From positions 4,774,001 to 4,838,000 of the forward strand of contig NZ_CP031705.1 in the NCBI RefSeq assembly GCF_022701255.1: a stretch of DNA of 64,000 nt, written 5' to 3'. Below the pieces are notes generated by a model. It had not been told where the DNA came from. It was given only the letters and a program-made list of their open reading frames with translations, and searched no databases. Of the stretch, positions 8,571-16,836 are shown in pieces (the stretch's first letter is position 1; each line of letters opens with the position of its first letter). The stretch is from Microcoleus vaginatus HSN003. Lineage in GTDB: Bacteria; Cyanobacteriota; Cyanobacteriia; Cyanobacteriales; Microcoleaceae. The translations under genes and the position numbers were made by a program.

Positions 8571-9776
8571 ATGTGGAGTGGGGAAAAAACAACCGCAGAA
8601 TCAACGACAAAAGAATCCCGCCAGAAGACGTTGCTGTGGGACGATGACGGGGGACTTTGCCAGCGGGCTTGGGTAGAAATCGATTTAGCAGCTTTAACTC
8701 ACAATGTAAAACAGCTTAAAAAACTCTTATCTTCCCATACAGAACTGATGGCAGTTGTGAAAGCGGATGCTTACGGACACGGTGCTGTTGCAGTCAGTCA
8801 AACAGCATTGCAAGCAGGTGCTAGTTGGCTGGGAGTGGCGACAATTCCCGAAGGAATAGAATTGCGAGAAGCTGGGATAGAAGCGCCGATTTTGCTGTTG
8901 GGGGCAACCCATACAGCCCAACAGGTAAAGGCGATCGCCCATTGGCACTTGCAGCCCACTATTTGTACTGCCAAACAAGCCCTAATTTTTTCGGAAGTTC
9001 TCGCTGGTCTTAACCAATCTTTGCCGGTTCACGCTAAGTTAGATACGGGAATGTCTCGATTGGGTACGCCCTGGCAAGAAGCCACAGAATTTGTGCAATT
9101 AATCAAGCGGTTGCCCAATTTAAGATTAGCCAGTATTTACTCTCACTTGGCGACAGCAGACAGTCCCGATCCCGCAGTTATGATAGAGCAGCACCAGCGG
9201 TTTCAACAGGCGATCGAGCAAATTAAAATAGCAGGAATTAACCCCCCTCGCCTCCACTTGGCTAACTCTGCTGCAGCCCTCGCTGACCCGGATTTGCACT
9301 ACGATTTAGTGCGAGTCGGTTTAGCTACCTACGGTCTTTATCCAGCATCTCACTTGCAGTCGAGATCCAATTTGAAGCCCGCAATGCAGGTAAAAGCTAG
9401 GGTAACGCAGGTGAAAACAATTGAAGCAGGAACCGGCGTCAGTTACGGCTATCAATTTATAGCTCAGCGGCAGACACAGATTGCCGTAATTGGTATCGGC
9501 TATGCAGATGGCATTCCGCGCAATCTTTCTAATAAAATGCAGGTTTTAGTCAGGGGTCAATTCGTGCGGCAAGTGGGCGCGGTAACCATGGATCAGTTAA
9601 TGCTGGATGTAACTGATATTCCCGATTTAGAAGTCGGTGAAGTGGTGACGCTGTTGGGCAAAGATGGGGAATATCAAATTACTGCTGACGATTGGGCCGC
9701 GACTTTAGGAACTATTTCGTGGGAAATTCTCTGCGCTTTTAAACACCGATTGCCCCGCGTAGCAGTAAACTATTAA
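8571..9776 (+). CDS. alr: Alanine racemase
   Basis: This 401-aa PLP enzyme of fold type III has the PLP-lysine motif A-V-V-K-A-D-A-Y-G-H-G (Lys64) and, in the C-terminal beta-domain, G-T-G-V-S-Y-G with the second catalytic Tyr, and the substrate-loop residues M-D-Q-L-M-L-D. It interconverts L- and D-alanine to supply peptidoglycan precursors. The first 30 residues are polar and precede the conserved R-A-W-V-E-I-D start of the family, so translation could begin later, but no internal ATG is available before that motif. The gene is divergent from the propeller gene and has its own promoter. The function fits the other peptidoglycan genes in the window. Confidence 0.95.
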   Translation: MWSGEKTTAESTTKESRQKTLLWDDDGGLCQRAWVEIDLAALTHNVKQLKKLLSSHTELMAVVKADAYGHGAVAVSQTALQAGASWLGVATIPEGIELREAGIEAPILLLGATHTAQQVKAIAHWHLQPTICTAKQALIFSEVLAGLNQSLPVHAKLDTGMSRLGTPWQEATEFVQLIKRLPNLRLASIYSHLATADSPDPAVMIEQHQRFQQAIEQIKIAGINPPRLHLANSAAALADPDLHYDLVRVGLATYGLYPASHLQSRSNLKPAMQVKARVTQVKTIEAGTGVSYGYQFIAQRQTQIAVIGIGYADGIPRNLSNKMQVLVRGQFVRQVGAVTMDQLMLDVTDIPDLEVGEVVTLLGKDGEYQITADDWAATLGTISWEILCAFKHRLPRVAVNY

Positions 9777-9781
9777 CAGTA

Positions 9782-10053
9782 GTCCGGCAGGGGTTTAAAC
9801 CCCTGCCTCATAGCTAAAGTCGGTTTTAACTGAGATGGTGCACCATTCTCGCTTAACAGGCTTTCCGGCCTGTTCCACAATAAAATTCATCTCTTGTGGA
9901 ACAGGCATCTTGCCTGTTCCTAAACAAGTAATTGACAATGGTGCAACATCTCCGTTAAAACCGACTCAAGATTTTGAGCGAGGAAATTATTGATTTTAGT
10001 CCTCTTTGAGAGGACTTCCGCTATGAGACAGGGGTTTTCAACCCCTGTCGGAC
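9782..10053. repeat. Nested inverted-repeat element (MITE-like)
   Basis: The outer arms at 9782-9813 and 10021-10053 are inverted copies with few mismatches, and each is itself a small palindrome (CAGGGGTTTAAACCCCTG and CAGGGGTTTTCAACCCCTG). The inner arms at 9818-9847 and 9937-9966 pair at 28 of 30 positions. The centre (about 9855-9925) carries inverted copies of a GGAACAGGC / GCCTGTTCC motif. There is no coding capacity. It fills the 342-bp gap between alr and the channel gene. Confidence 0.8.
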
Positions 10054-10118
10054 TCTCGGAATAAGCGATAAGACTGAGACTGCAATTCTCAATTCCCAAT
10101 TCCCAATTGCCAATTAAC

Positions 10119-10973
10119 ATGACAGTTATTCAGACGTTTTTACCAATAGCCCAAACCTTCTATTCTCAGCTAAATGCAGAAAGAACACAAGCCTTGGAAA
10201 TAGCCCAAGAATTCTCAAAAAAATTCGTAGAATTGGGGTTTAAAATTGTACCTCAACTGCTGTGGGCGATCGGCATTTTGTTAATTACGCGATTTGCGAT
10301 CGACTTTGCCGGCCGCGTGACTCGCCGAGCACTGAGTCGCACCGAAGCCACGCTGCGGAAATTCTTAGTTCAAGCTGCTGAAATTACGATTTTGGTAGTG
10401 GGAGTAGTCGCCGCTTTGAGTCAGTTGGGAATTCAAACTACCAGTGTGGTTGCGGTGGTGGGTGCCGCGGGTTTGGCGATCGGTTTGGCGTGGCAAAATA
10501 CTTTGTCGCACTTTGCTGCTGGGGTAATGTTGATTAGTTTGCGGCCCTTTGAAGTCGGAGATGGGATCGAAGCTGCGGATGTTAAGGGAGTGGTGGACAG
10601 CATCGGGATTTTTTCAACAACCGTGGTAACAGACGATCGCATAAAAATTATTGTCCCGAACAATCAGTTGTTTAACGGTACATTGAAAAATACCACGGCA
10701 ATGGGAACGAGGCGAGTAGACTTGAAGATTGATATTGGCGATCGGCCAATTCGTCCAACTGTAGCTGAGTTATTAGAAATTGCCCACTCTCACCCGCTGG
10801 TGTTGGAGAATCCGCCCCCGACTTGTTTGGTCGCCGAGATTACTCCCGATACAACTATTTTATCTCTCCGGCCTTGGTGCGCGTCGGTGGCCTACGAACA
10901 AGTGCGATCGCAAGTTCAACAATACGTCAAAGAGGCAATGGATGGCGACAACAATCAAGAACAAGAGATATAA
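10119..10973 (+). CDS. MscS-family mechanosensitive ion channel
   Basis: This is a 284-aa protein from the ATG at 10119; a TTG 12 bp upstream is less likely because it lies in an AATTCCC-type repeat. It has two or three membrane helices (about residues 45-65, 85-110, and the pore-lining helix V-V-A-V-V-G-A-A-G-L-A-I-G-L-A-W-Q). The MscS beta-domain then begins with L-R-P-F-E-V-G-D, followed by I-V-P-N-N-Q-L-F and the C-terminal domain. Such channels open under membrane tension to release solutes on osmotic downshock. The length is that of minimal MscS proteins. It lies 41 bp before the patatin gene on the same strand, so the two are probably co-transcribed. Confidence 0.9.
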   Translation: MTVIQTFLPIAQTFYSQLNAERTQALEIAQEFSKKFVELGFKIVPQLLWAIGILLITRFAIDFAGRVTRRALSRTEATLRKFLVQAAEITILVVGVVAALSQLGIQTTSVVAVVGAAGLAIGLAWQNTLSHFAAGVMLISLRPFEVGDGIEAADVKGVVDSIGIFSTTVVTDDRIKIIVPNNQLFNGTLKNTTAMGTRRVDLKIDIGDRPIRPTVAELLEIAHSHPLVLENPPPTCLVAEITPDTTILSLRPWCASVAYEQVRSQVQQYVKEAMDGDNNQEQEI

Positions 10974-11014
10974 ATCTAAAATCTAAAACCCAAAATTTAT
11001 CCGAGGTATTTCCC

Positions 11015-12142
11015 ATGAGCAAGTGGTATCCGCAGCAAATTTTGCAAGAACCCGGTGTCAGAATCACCGCAACGGAGAAACAAACAATTCTCAGCAAATT
11101 TCCGCCTCCCGACGAAAACGGTCAAATCTATGCCGATGGGGTTTTTGAAGGCGGCGGCGTGCGCGGAGTTGCATTTTTAGGAGCACTCAGGTGCTGTAGC
11201 GATTTGGGCATCCAGTGGCGAAAATTGGCAGGTACTTCGGCAGGTGCCATTACTGCCGCAGTATTGGCAACCGACTTGTCAATTGATGATTTAGAGGAAA
11301 TTTTAGGACAGCTCGATTACAGTATATTTTTAACTCAAAAAAACAGTCCTCTAATTTTAAACGGCGACCCCGCCGACGACTTGCAATCTCCTGCTTGGAC
11401 GCTGCTTTTCCTAACAGTTAGCCGTCAGATGGGAGAATATTCGGCGCAGCCGTTCCGGCAGTGGCTGGAAGCAATGCTCGGTCGAGGTAACTTGCACACT
11501 TTTGCCGATGTCAAACAAATCGTAAAAGACCGGGAATTAAAAGTAGTAATCTCTAACCTCACTCGCGGTGAAATGTTGGTGCTGCCCGACGACTTACATC
11601 GGCGCGAATCGACAGATTCCGATGCTTTGTACGAGCAGTTGCGCCTCCCAAGCGCTGAACATTTTAGCGTCGCTGAAGCCGTTCGGTTGTCGATGAGTAT
11701 TCCCCTATTTTTTGAACCAGGAAAACTCGGCGATGACTTAATTGTAGATGGCGGAATTTTGAGCAATTTCCCCCTGTGGATTTATGACAAACAATCCGTC
11801 GGTGCGACTCCTGCGTCGCCGCGCTGGTTTACCTTTGGGTTTCGATTAGTCGATACCGGAATTGAGACTAAAGCTAAGATTGATACTCCCCTGTCGATGC
11901 TGGCGGCGATGTTCAGAACGATGATGAAAGCAAGAGACCGCTATCACCAGCGGGAAATGGATAAGGGCAGGGTGATTAATATTGATGTGACTGAAGCTGG
12001 GGTGACGACGACGGACTTTAATCTCGACGGCGATCGCAAGGCTAACCTATACCGCTTGGGGTATTTGTATACTAAGAGGTTCTTTTTGAGTTCCAATTTT
12101 AGTTGGGAAAATCACTTGAAGGCTAGGGGCTTTGGGGAGTAG
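11015..12142 (+). CDS. Patatin-like phospholipase
   Basis: From ATG 11015 (preceded by CCGAGG) the protein has 375 aa; the open frame extends further upstream but overlaps the channel gene and is not homologous to anything expected. It shows the patatin oxyanion motif G-G-G-V-R-G (46-51), the nucleophile elbow G-T-S-A-G (Ser75) and the catalytic Asp in V-D-G-G (about 246). Patatins are lipid acyl hydrolases with a Ser-Asp dyad. No signal peptide is present, so it acts in the cytoplasm or is exported by another route. Its position behind an MscS channel hints at a membrane-stress role, which is inference only. Confidence 0.9.
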   Translation: MSKWYPQQILQEPGVRITATEKQTILSKFPPPDENGQIYADGVFEGGGVRGVAFLGALRCCSDLGIQWRKLAGTSAGAITAAVLATDLSIDDLEEILGQLDYSIFLTQKNSPLILNGDPADDLQSPAWTLLFLTVSRQMGEYSAQPFRQWLEAMLGRGNLHTFADVKQIVKDRELKVVISNLTRGEMLVLPDDLHRRESTDSDALYEQLRLPSAEHFSVAEAVRLSMSIPLFFEPGKLGDDLIVDGGILSNFPLWIYDKQSVGATPASPRWFTFGFRLVDTGIETKAKIDTPLSMLAAMFRTMMKARDRYHQREMDKGRVINIDVTEAGVTTTDFNLDGDRKANLYRLGYLYTKRFFLSSNFSWENHLKARGFGE

Positions 12143-12249
12143 GTTTCGAGTCTGGAGTTGGGCCAGAGGGGGAGATTGGGGGAAATCTGCCTTTTGCCTC
12201 CGGCGGAAAGTATACAGAGTAAGGGATTGAGGAATTTTTCAATTAGGGG

Positions 12250-12279
12250 TTGGCAAAAAGAAGATGTGTGTGCTATAGT
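12250..12279 (+). promoter_or_regulatory. Promoter of tRNA-Ser
   Basis: TTGGCA (12250-12255), an 18-bp spacer and an extended -10 TG-C-TATAGT (12271-12279) lie 17 bp upstream of the tRNA 5' end. Confidence 0.6.
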
Positions 12280-12295
12280 TAGTTACTGTCATCTT

Positions 12296-12384
12296 GGAGA
12301 GGTGGCTGAGTGGTCGAAAGCGGCAGATTGCTAATCTGTTAAGGGTGTTAACATCCTTCGAGGGTTCAAATCCCTCCCTCTCCG
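12296..12384 (+). tRNA. trnS-GCU: tRNA-Ser (anticodon GCU)
   Basis: The acceptor stem GGAGAGG / CCTCTCC with discriminator G encloses a D arm, an anticodon stem GCAGA / TCTGT with loop TTGCTAA (anticodon GCT in DNA), a long variable arm (about 12340-12360) and a T arm GAGGGTTCAAATCCCTC. The long variable arm is characteristic of class II tRNA-Ser. CCA is not encoded. Confidence 0.97.
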
Positions 12385-12426
12385 TTCTAGAGCTTCTAGG
12401 AAAAAATTCCTTTTAATCAAATTTTT

Positions 12427-12485
12427 GGACGGGCTAGAAGCCCATCCCACAAGAAAATTTTGTGGGATGGGCTTCTAGCCCGTCC
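12427..12485. repeat. Perfect palindrome between tRNA-Ser and a convergent gene
   Basis: Two 26-bp arms (12427-12452 and 12460-12485) are exact inverted copies around a 7-base loop. They read GGACGGGCTAGAAGCCCATC and onward. The palindrome lies 43 bp after the tRNA and 54 bp before the stop of the gene on the other strand, so it can serve as a bidirectional terminator. The GGGCT..AGCCC core recurs in modified form near 40000. Confidence 0.85.
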
Positions 12486-12538
12486 CAATTATTTTTGCAG
12501 TTCAAGTCTAGTCTAGGCGCAATAATCAACTACTAAAT

Positions 12539-13477
12539 CTAATTAAGCACTTTCATCGCTTCGACAAATTGCCGCGATATAAATGGCAAAATCTCTTCAT
12601 TCTTGCTATTCTCTTTGCCCTCGGTAAATACAACCAATAAATACGGCCGCAAACCCGCTATTTCAATATAAGCAGCATCGTGACGAACTTGACTTGTCAG
12701 CCCCGCTTTTGACCACAATTTTGCTGATTCTGGCAATCCCCCACCTAAAAAACCTGTAACTTGATTTTCGGGATCTGCCTCTAATTCTGCTGGGTCTAAA
12801 CTGCGTTTCATTAAACCCATCATTTCTTGCGATGCTTGGGCAGAAACAGCTACGCCGCCGATTATACTGTGCAGCAAACGCGCCGCTGCATTTGTGGTCA
12901 GCATATTTCTATTTTCCATTAATTCTCCCAGAAATGCTCGCTCGCGACCGTAGGGGCCGTCACACCAGGTTTTTTGATTGGCGTTAATATTTTGTAATTC
13001 CGGCCAATCCAATGATTGAAAGTAACGGTTGACGATGTTTCGCTGCTGTTTCCAAGTTTCAAAGGGGGCGGGTGATAATTCTGGCCCGCTGGTGGTGCCG
13101 GTGAGGGCATCTACTACTAAACTGGTGGCGTCGTTGCTGGAATCAACTATCATATCTCGGACGGCGCGTTCTAATTCTGGCGATGTTTTAATCATGCCTT
13201 TTTGCGCCCATTCCCAGATGGCAACGAGGTAGAATAATTTGACGATGCTGGCCGGATAAATTCGTTCGGAACTTCTGGCGCTAAAACCTCGGGGTTGATA
13301 TTTCCAAAATTCTTCTGCACTCAGGGCCCCGCCTGTATTGACTCGCACCGGCGGATCGTAGACTATCCAGGTAATGGCTATACGATCGCCACTTAAGCCT
13401 GTAAATTCTGACAATGCGGAGTCTATAATGCTACTGCCGAGGGTTTCTAATTGTTCGTCTTTGTGAAAAAATGTCAT
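12539..13477 (-). CDS. Class A beta-lactamase-fold serine hydrolase
   Basis: This 312-aa protein has the penicillin-recognising fold motifs S-I-V-K (Ser77/Lys80), S-S-N-D (114-116 as the SxN equivalent) and S-K-A-G near residue 258 in place of K-T-G. The Glu166-type omega loop of true class A beta-lactamases is not obvious, and the protein has no signal peptide. It is therefore better called a PBP-like or esterase-like serine hydrolase than a resistance enzyme. It is divergent from an NlpC/P60 peptidase gene, with 95 bp between the starts. A second divergent pair of this kind occurs at 37.2-39.8 kb, and the two hydrolases share overall layout. Confidence 0.82.
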   Translation of the reverse strand: MTFFHKDEQLETLGSSIIDSALSEFTGLSGDRIAITWIVYDPPVRVNTGGALSAEEFWKYQPRGFSARSSERIYPASIVKLFYLVAIWEWAQKGMIKTSPELERAVRDMIVDSSNDATSLVVDALTGTTSGPELSPAPFETWKQQRNIVNRYFQSLDWPELQNINANQKTWCDGPYGRERAFLGELMENRNMLTTNAAARLLHSIIGGVAVSAQASQEMMGLMKRSLDPAELEADPENQVTGFLGGGLPESAKLWSKAGLTSQVRHDAAYIEIAGLRPYLLVVFTEGKENSKNEEILPFISRQFVEAMKVLN

Positions 13478-13572
13478 GGTTAATGGCTGACGCTTAACGG
13501 TTAACGGCTAGCAGCTAATGGCAATCTATCGTTAAATGCGAACAATTAACAGCAAACAATGAGCAATTAGCA

Positions 13573-14304
13573 ATGGCCAATTATCAATTATCTGATGTTG
13601 TGGAGTACCGAGCCCGATCGCACATAAATATTTACGATTCCCCCAAGTGCGATCGATTGGCAACTCAAGCAGCGCTGGGGCGACATTTGCGAGTAGTTGA
13701 CCCCCCCCAGCTTATGAAGGGGGGGAGAAATGGCATAGACTCGGTTGTTCAGGGGGATACAACGGCTGTGATGGTGCGGCTGTGCGAAGATGATTATCCG
13801 GGATGGCTAGATATTCGAGATGTTGAGTTGCTCGATGTGGCAGAAACAGTGTATCATCCTCTGGTGGTTTCTGAGGCGGAAATCAAGGAAAAATTACCAA
13901 TAGTAATTACTTTCACTCGCCAGGCTATGAACCAATCCAATTATTATCTTTGGGGCGGTACAGTCGGGCCAAATTATGATTGTTCGGGCTTGATGCAAGC
14001 TGCTTTTGTTGCGGCGGGAATCTGGTTGCCGAGGGATGCTTATCAGCAGGAAGCTTTTACTAAACCTATTAGTATCACTGCTTTAGAATCGGGGGATTTA
14101 GTATTTTTTGGTACGCCGGAAAAAGCAACTCACGTAGGATTGTATCTCGGAGAGAACCGCTACATTCACAGTTCGGGACAAGCACAAGGTCGCAACGGTA
14201 TCGGTATCGATGTTTTGTCGGAGGATGGGGATCTAGTCAGTCAAGCTTATTACCAGCAATTGCGGGGATATGGTAAAGTTGTGGCAAGTTATCAACCTAG
14301 TTAG
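13573..14304 (+). CDS. NlpC/P60 (C40) peptidase with N-terminal SH3-like region
   Basis: This 243-aa protein has an N-terminal SH3b-like region (about 10-90) and a C-terminal NlpC/P60 domain with Cys137 (Y-D-C-S-G), His187 (T-H-V-G-L-Y) and a polar third residue, His199 (Y-I-H-S). The layout matches the structurally known cyanobacterial gamma-D-glutamyl-L-diamino acid endopeptidases that cleave stem peptides during wall turnover. No signal peptide is visible, suggesting action on recycled muropeptides in the cytoplasm. Within the SH3 region residues 44-52 are encoded by a C8...G7 palindromic run (13701-13725) that looks like an inserted repeat core carried in frame. Confidence 0.88.
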   Translation: MANYQLSDVVEYRARSHINIYDSPKCDRLATQAALGRHLRVVDPPQLMKGGRNGIDSVVQGDTTAVMVRLCEDDYPGWLDIRDVELLDVAETVYHPLVVSEAEIKEKLPIVITFTRQAMNQSNYYLWGGTVGPNYDCSGLMQAAFVAAGIWLPRDAYQQEAFTKPISITALESGDLVFFGTPEKATHVGLYLGENRYIHSSGQAQGRNGIGIDVLSEDGDLVSQAYYQQLRGYGKVVASYQPS

Positions 14305-14305
14305 T

Positions 14306-14374
14306 TGTTGACGGTTGACGGTTGACGGGTGACTGTTAACTAATGACTAATGACTAATGACCAATGACTAATGA
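14306..14374 (+). repeat. Heptameric tandem repeats
   Basis: Two runs of 7-bp units stand in series: GTTGACG (about 14306-14329) and TGACTAA/TGACCAA (about 14341-14374). They fill the space between the NlpC gene and the glycosyltransferase gene. Confidence 0.7.
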
Positions 14375-14380
14375 TTACTG

Positions 14381-15403
14381 ATGTTATCTAACAAAGAAAT
14401 GGACGCTGCATTATTTTTGGAAAAATTGGCGGGACAGCAGGCTGCCTTTGAGGTTGTTCCCGACGTTTCGGTGGTGGTGCCGGTGTATAATGAGGTGGAA
14501 AGTTTGCCTCATTTGATTGAGGCGATCGCCTCTTCTATCCAACCATCTGGACTCAGCTATCAAATTATTTGTGTAGATGACGGTTCTAAGGACGGTTCTG
14601 CTGAACTTCTCCAGCAGTTAGCCAGCACTCGCAATGACCTTTGTGCTGTAATTTTGCGCCGCAATTACGGGCAAACTGCTGCCATGTCGGCAGGTTTCGA
14701 TCGCGCTCGCGGCCGTGCTATTGTTACCCTAGACGGCGATTTGCAAAATGACCCGGCTGATATTCCGCTGTTGTTGGCAAAGTTAAATGAAGGCTACGAT
14801 TTAGTTAGCGGATGGCGCAAAAATAGGCAAGACAATACTATTAGCCGGTTGATTCCTTCTAAAATTGCTAACTGGTTAATTGGTCGCGTTACAGGCGTAA
14901 CTTTGCACGACTACGGCTGTTCTTTGAAAGCTTATAAATCCGAGTTGGTAGCAGACTTGAATTTGTACGGGGAATTACACCGCTTTTTGCCAGCGTTGGC
15001 GTTTATTGAAGGGGCGAGAATTGCAGAACTGCCTGTGCGACATCACGCCCGCCGTTTCGGTCAAAGTAAGTACGGAATTTGGCGGACTTTTCGCGTGTTG
15101 ATGGATTTGTTAACTATTTCTTTTATGAAAAAGTTCCTGACTCGACCGATGCACGTTTTTGGACTTTTGGGACTGAGTTCTATGACGTTGGGGACGGTTT
15201 TAGGGATTTATTTGACAGTCTTAAAATTTGCTTTTGGTCAAAGTATTGGCAATCGTCCTTTGCTGATTTTGGCTGTGGTTTTGCTGTTAACGGGCGTGCA
15301 GTTATTTTGTTTTGGTTTGCTGGCGGAAGTGATGATGCGGACTTATCACGAGTCGCAGGGAAAACCTATTTATCGCGTGCGCGAGGTGTTTGGTTCTAAG
15401 TGA
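14381..15403 (+). CDS. Glycosyltransferase family 2 with two C-terminal membrane helices
   Basis: This 340-aa protein has a GT-A domain at the N-terminus (about 25-240) with V-V-V-P-V-Y-N-E, the nucleotide-binding V-D-D-G-S-K-D-G and the metal-binding L-D-G-D-L-Q-N-D-P. Two hydrophobic helices follow (about 260-285 and 298-322). This is the layout of dolichol- or undecaprenyl-phosphate sugar transferases (DPM1, ArnC, GtrB types) that load a lipid carrier with a sugar for envelope glycans. An ATG at 14399 would also be possible; the N-terminal part before residue 20 carries no domain information. The sugar cannot be told from sequence. Confidence 0.88.
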   Translation: MLSNKEMDAALFLEKLAGQQAAFEVVPDVSVVVPVYNEVESLPHLIEAIASSIQPSGLSYQIICVDDGSKDGSAELLQQLASTRNDLCAVILRRNYGQTAAMSAGFDRARGRAIVTLDGDLQNDPADIPLLLAKLNEGYDLVSGWRKNRQDNTISRLIPSKIANWLIGRVTGVTLHDYGCSLKAYKSELVADLNLYGELHRFLPALAFIEGARIAELPVRHHARRFGQSKYGIWRTFRVLMDLLTISFMKKFLTRPMHVFGLLGLSSMTLGTVLGIYLTVLKFAFGQSIGNRPLLILAVVLLLTGVQLFCFGLLAEVMMRTYHESQGKPIYRVREVFGSK

Positions 15404-15427
15404 CTAAATGACTTTTTTTCATCTTCC

Positions 15428-15565
15428 CGATCCCCCCTAGCCCCCCTTAATAAGGGGGGGATAAGAGTATCTTCATAGTCCCCCTTATTAAGGGGGATTT
15501 AGGGGGATCGAGACTTAGATAAAAATGACAGAGACAGTGGGTTTTAGGCTTAAGTTGACACCAAT
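15428..15565. repeat. MITE-like palindrome, copy A
   Basis: The core has inverted arms: GATCCCCCCTAGCCCCCCTT from 15429 and a complementary CCCCCTTATTAAGGGGGATT from 15481, the latter continuing to GGGGGATC. It is followed by a conserved right end, TTTAGGCTTAAGTTGACACC, ending near 15565. The same right end and core occur at 58.2-60.0 kb and 61.6-61.8 kb. The left terminal repeat seen in the other copies is not recognisable here. Confidence 0.75.
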
Positions 15566-15570
15566 ACTTT

Positions 15571-16740
15571 CTAACTCATTACTTTTTGAGCTTGTCGGAG
15601 AGATGTAATAGTTGCGATCGCGTGTTCGGCGACTGCATCTATTTCTGCTTCGGTATTGAACCGGCCAATACCAAACCGAATTGAAGCGTAAGCTAATTTG
15701 TCCGATCGCCCGATCGCTGCTAAAACATGAGATGGAGATATTTTCGCCGAAGTGCAAGCAGATCCCGAAGAAACTGCCGCCGCCGGTTGCAAACCTAACA
15801 TCAACGCTTGACCGTCAACCCCGCCTACACTAATATTGAGATTCCCTGGCAATCTCTTCGTAGCGTGACCGTTGAGAAAAACATCGCCCAATTCACTCAA
15901 GTTTTCCCACAAACGCTGCCGCAAATTAACCACTCGTTCTGTTTCCGACGGCATTTCTGCAATTGCCAATTCTACTGCTTTGGCAAACCCAACTATTTGC
16001 GGTGGGTAGAGAGTTCCCGATCGCATTCCCCGTTCGTGTCCTCCTCCGTGCATTTGCGGCGCTAGCTGCACTCTCGGTTTGTTGCGGCGCACGTAGAGAG
16101 CACCGATCCCTTTTGGCCCGTAGATTTTGTGGGCTGTCAAGGACATTAGATCAATATTCATCTCCTCTACGTCGAGGGGAATTTTGCCGATCGCCTGTGC
16201 CGCATCTGTGTGAAAAAGAATGTCATTTCCGCGACAAATTGCTGCAATTTCTGCGATCGGCTGAATGACTCCTATTTCGTTGTTAGCCGTCATCACTGAA
16301 ACTAAAATTGTCTCGGCCCGAATCGCTTTGATCAAATCACCTATATCAACCAGCCCGTCGCTTTTGACAGGTAAAACCGTGATGTCAAACCCCAATTTTT
16401 GCAAATAGGTACAGGGGTCAAGAATTGCATTGTGTTCGGTTTTTACTGTGATAATGTGCTTTCCTTTACTGAAATAAGCTTCAGCGATGCCTTTAATCGC
16501 TAAGTTATTTGCTTCGCTGGCGCCGCTGGTAAAAACAATTTCTTCTGGGGAGGCGTTGATCGCTTCTGCTATGATTTGTCGTGACTGTTTTACCGCTGCT
16601 TCTGCTTCCCAGCCGTAGACGTGGTTGATGCTGGCTGCGTTGCCGAATTGTTCGGTGAAATACGGCAGCATCGCATCAACTACCCGTGGATCTACGGGGG
16701 TTGTGGCGTGATTGTCGAGGTATATAGGACGTGCGGACAT
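15571..16740 (-). CDS. Cysteine desulfurase (NifS/IscS family)
   Basis: This 389-aa class V aminotransferase-fold enzyme has the PLP lysine in T-A-H-K-I-Y-G-P-K-G (Lys205), the H-T-D-A-A-Q motif near 177-182 and the catalytic loop S-S-G-S-A-C (Cys329). It removes sulfur from cysteine as an enzyme-bound persulfide for Fe-S cluster and thio-cofactor assembly. The short group-I active-site loop places it with NifS/IscS rather than SufS. No nif or isc genes are adjacent, so it is probably one of several housekeeping copies. It starts with ATG at 16740 and is divergent from a membrane hypothetical. Confidence 0.94.
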   Translation of the reverse strand: MSARPIYLDNHATTPVDPRVVDAMLPYFTEQFGNAASINHVYGWEAEAAVKQSRQIIAEAINASPEEIVFTSGASEANNLAIKGIAEAYFSKGKHIITVKTEHNAILDPCTYLQKLGFDITVLPVKSDGLVDIGDLIKAIRAETILVSVMTANNEIGVIQPIAEIAAICRGNDILFHTDAAQAIGKIPLDVEEMNIDLMSLTAHKIYGPKGIGALYVRRNKPRVQLAPQMHGGGHERGMRSGTLYPPQIVGFAKAVELAIAEMPSETERVVNLRQRLWENLSELGDVFLNGHATKRLPGNLNISVGGVDGQALMLGLQPAAAVSSGSACTSAKISPSHVLAAIGRSDKLAYASIRFGIGRFNTEAEIDAVAEHAIATITSLRQAQKVMS

Positions 16741-16836
16741 AGTGCAGGGTTGGGTGAAAAAAGTGTTAGGTTTATTGTAGACGAGCCCTTTGTTCTACAA
16801 CAAAACTTTATATTTAACAAATATTTGTGAAGATTT

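Noticed and set aside
10823..11014. N-terminal extension of the patatin gene by 64 codons
   Set aside because: It overlaps the MscS gene in another frame and includes repeat sequence; ATG 11015 has a ribosome site and precedes the conserved region.
12539..13477. Beta-lactamase resistance gene
   Set aside because: There is no signal peptide, the third motif is K-A-G and no convincing Glu166-type omega loop is visible, so hydrolysis of beta-lactams cannot be claimed.
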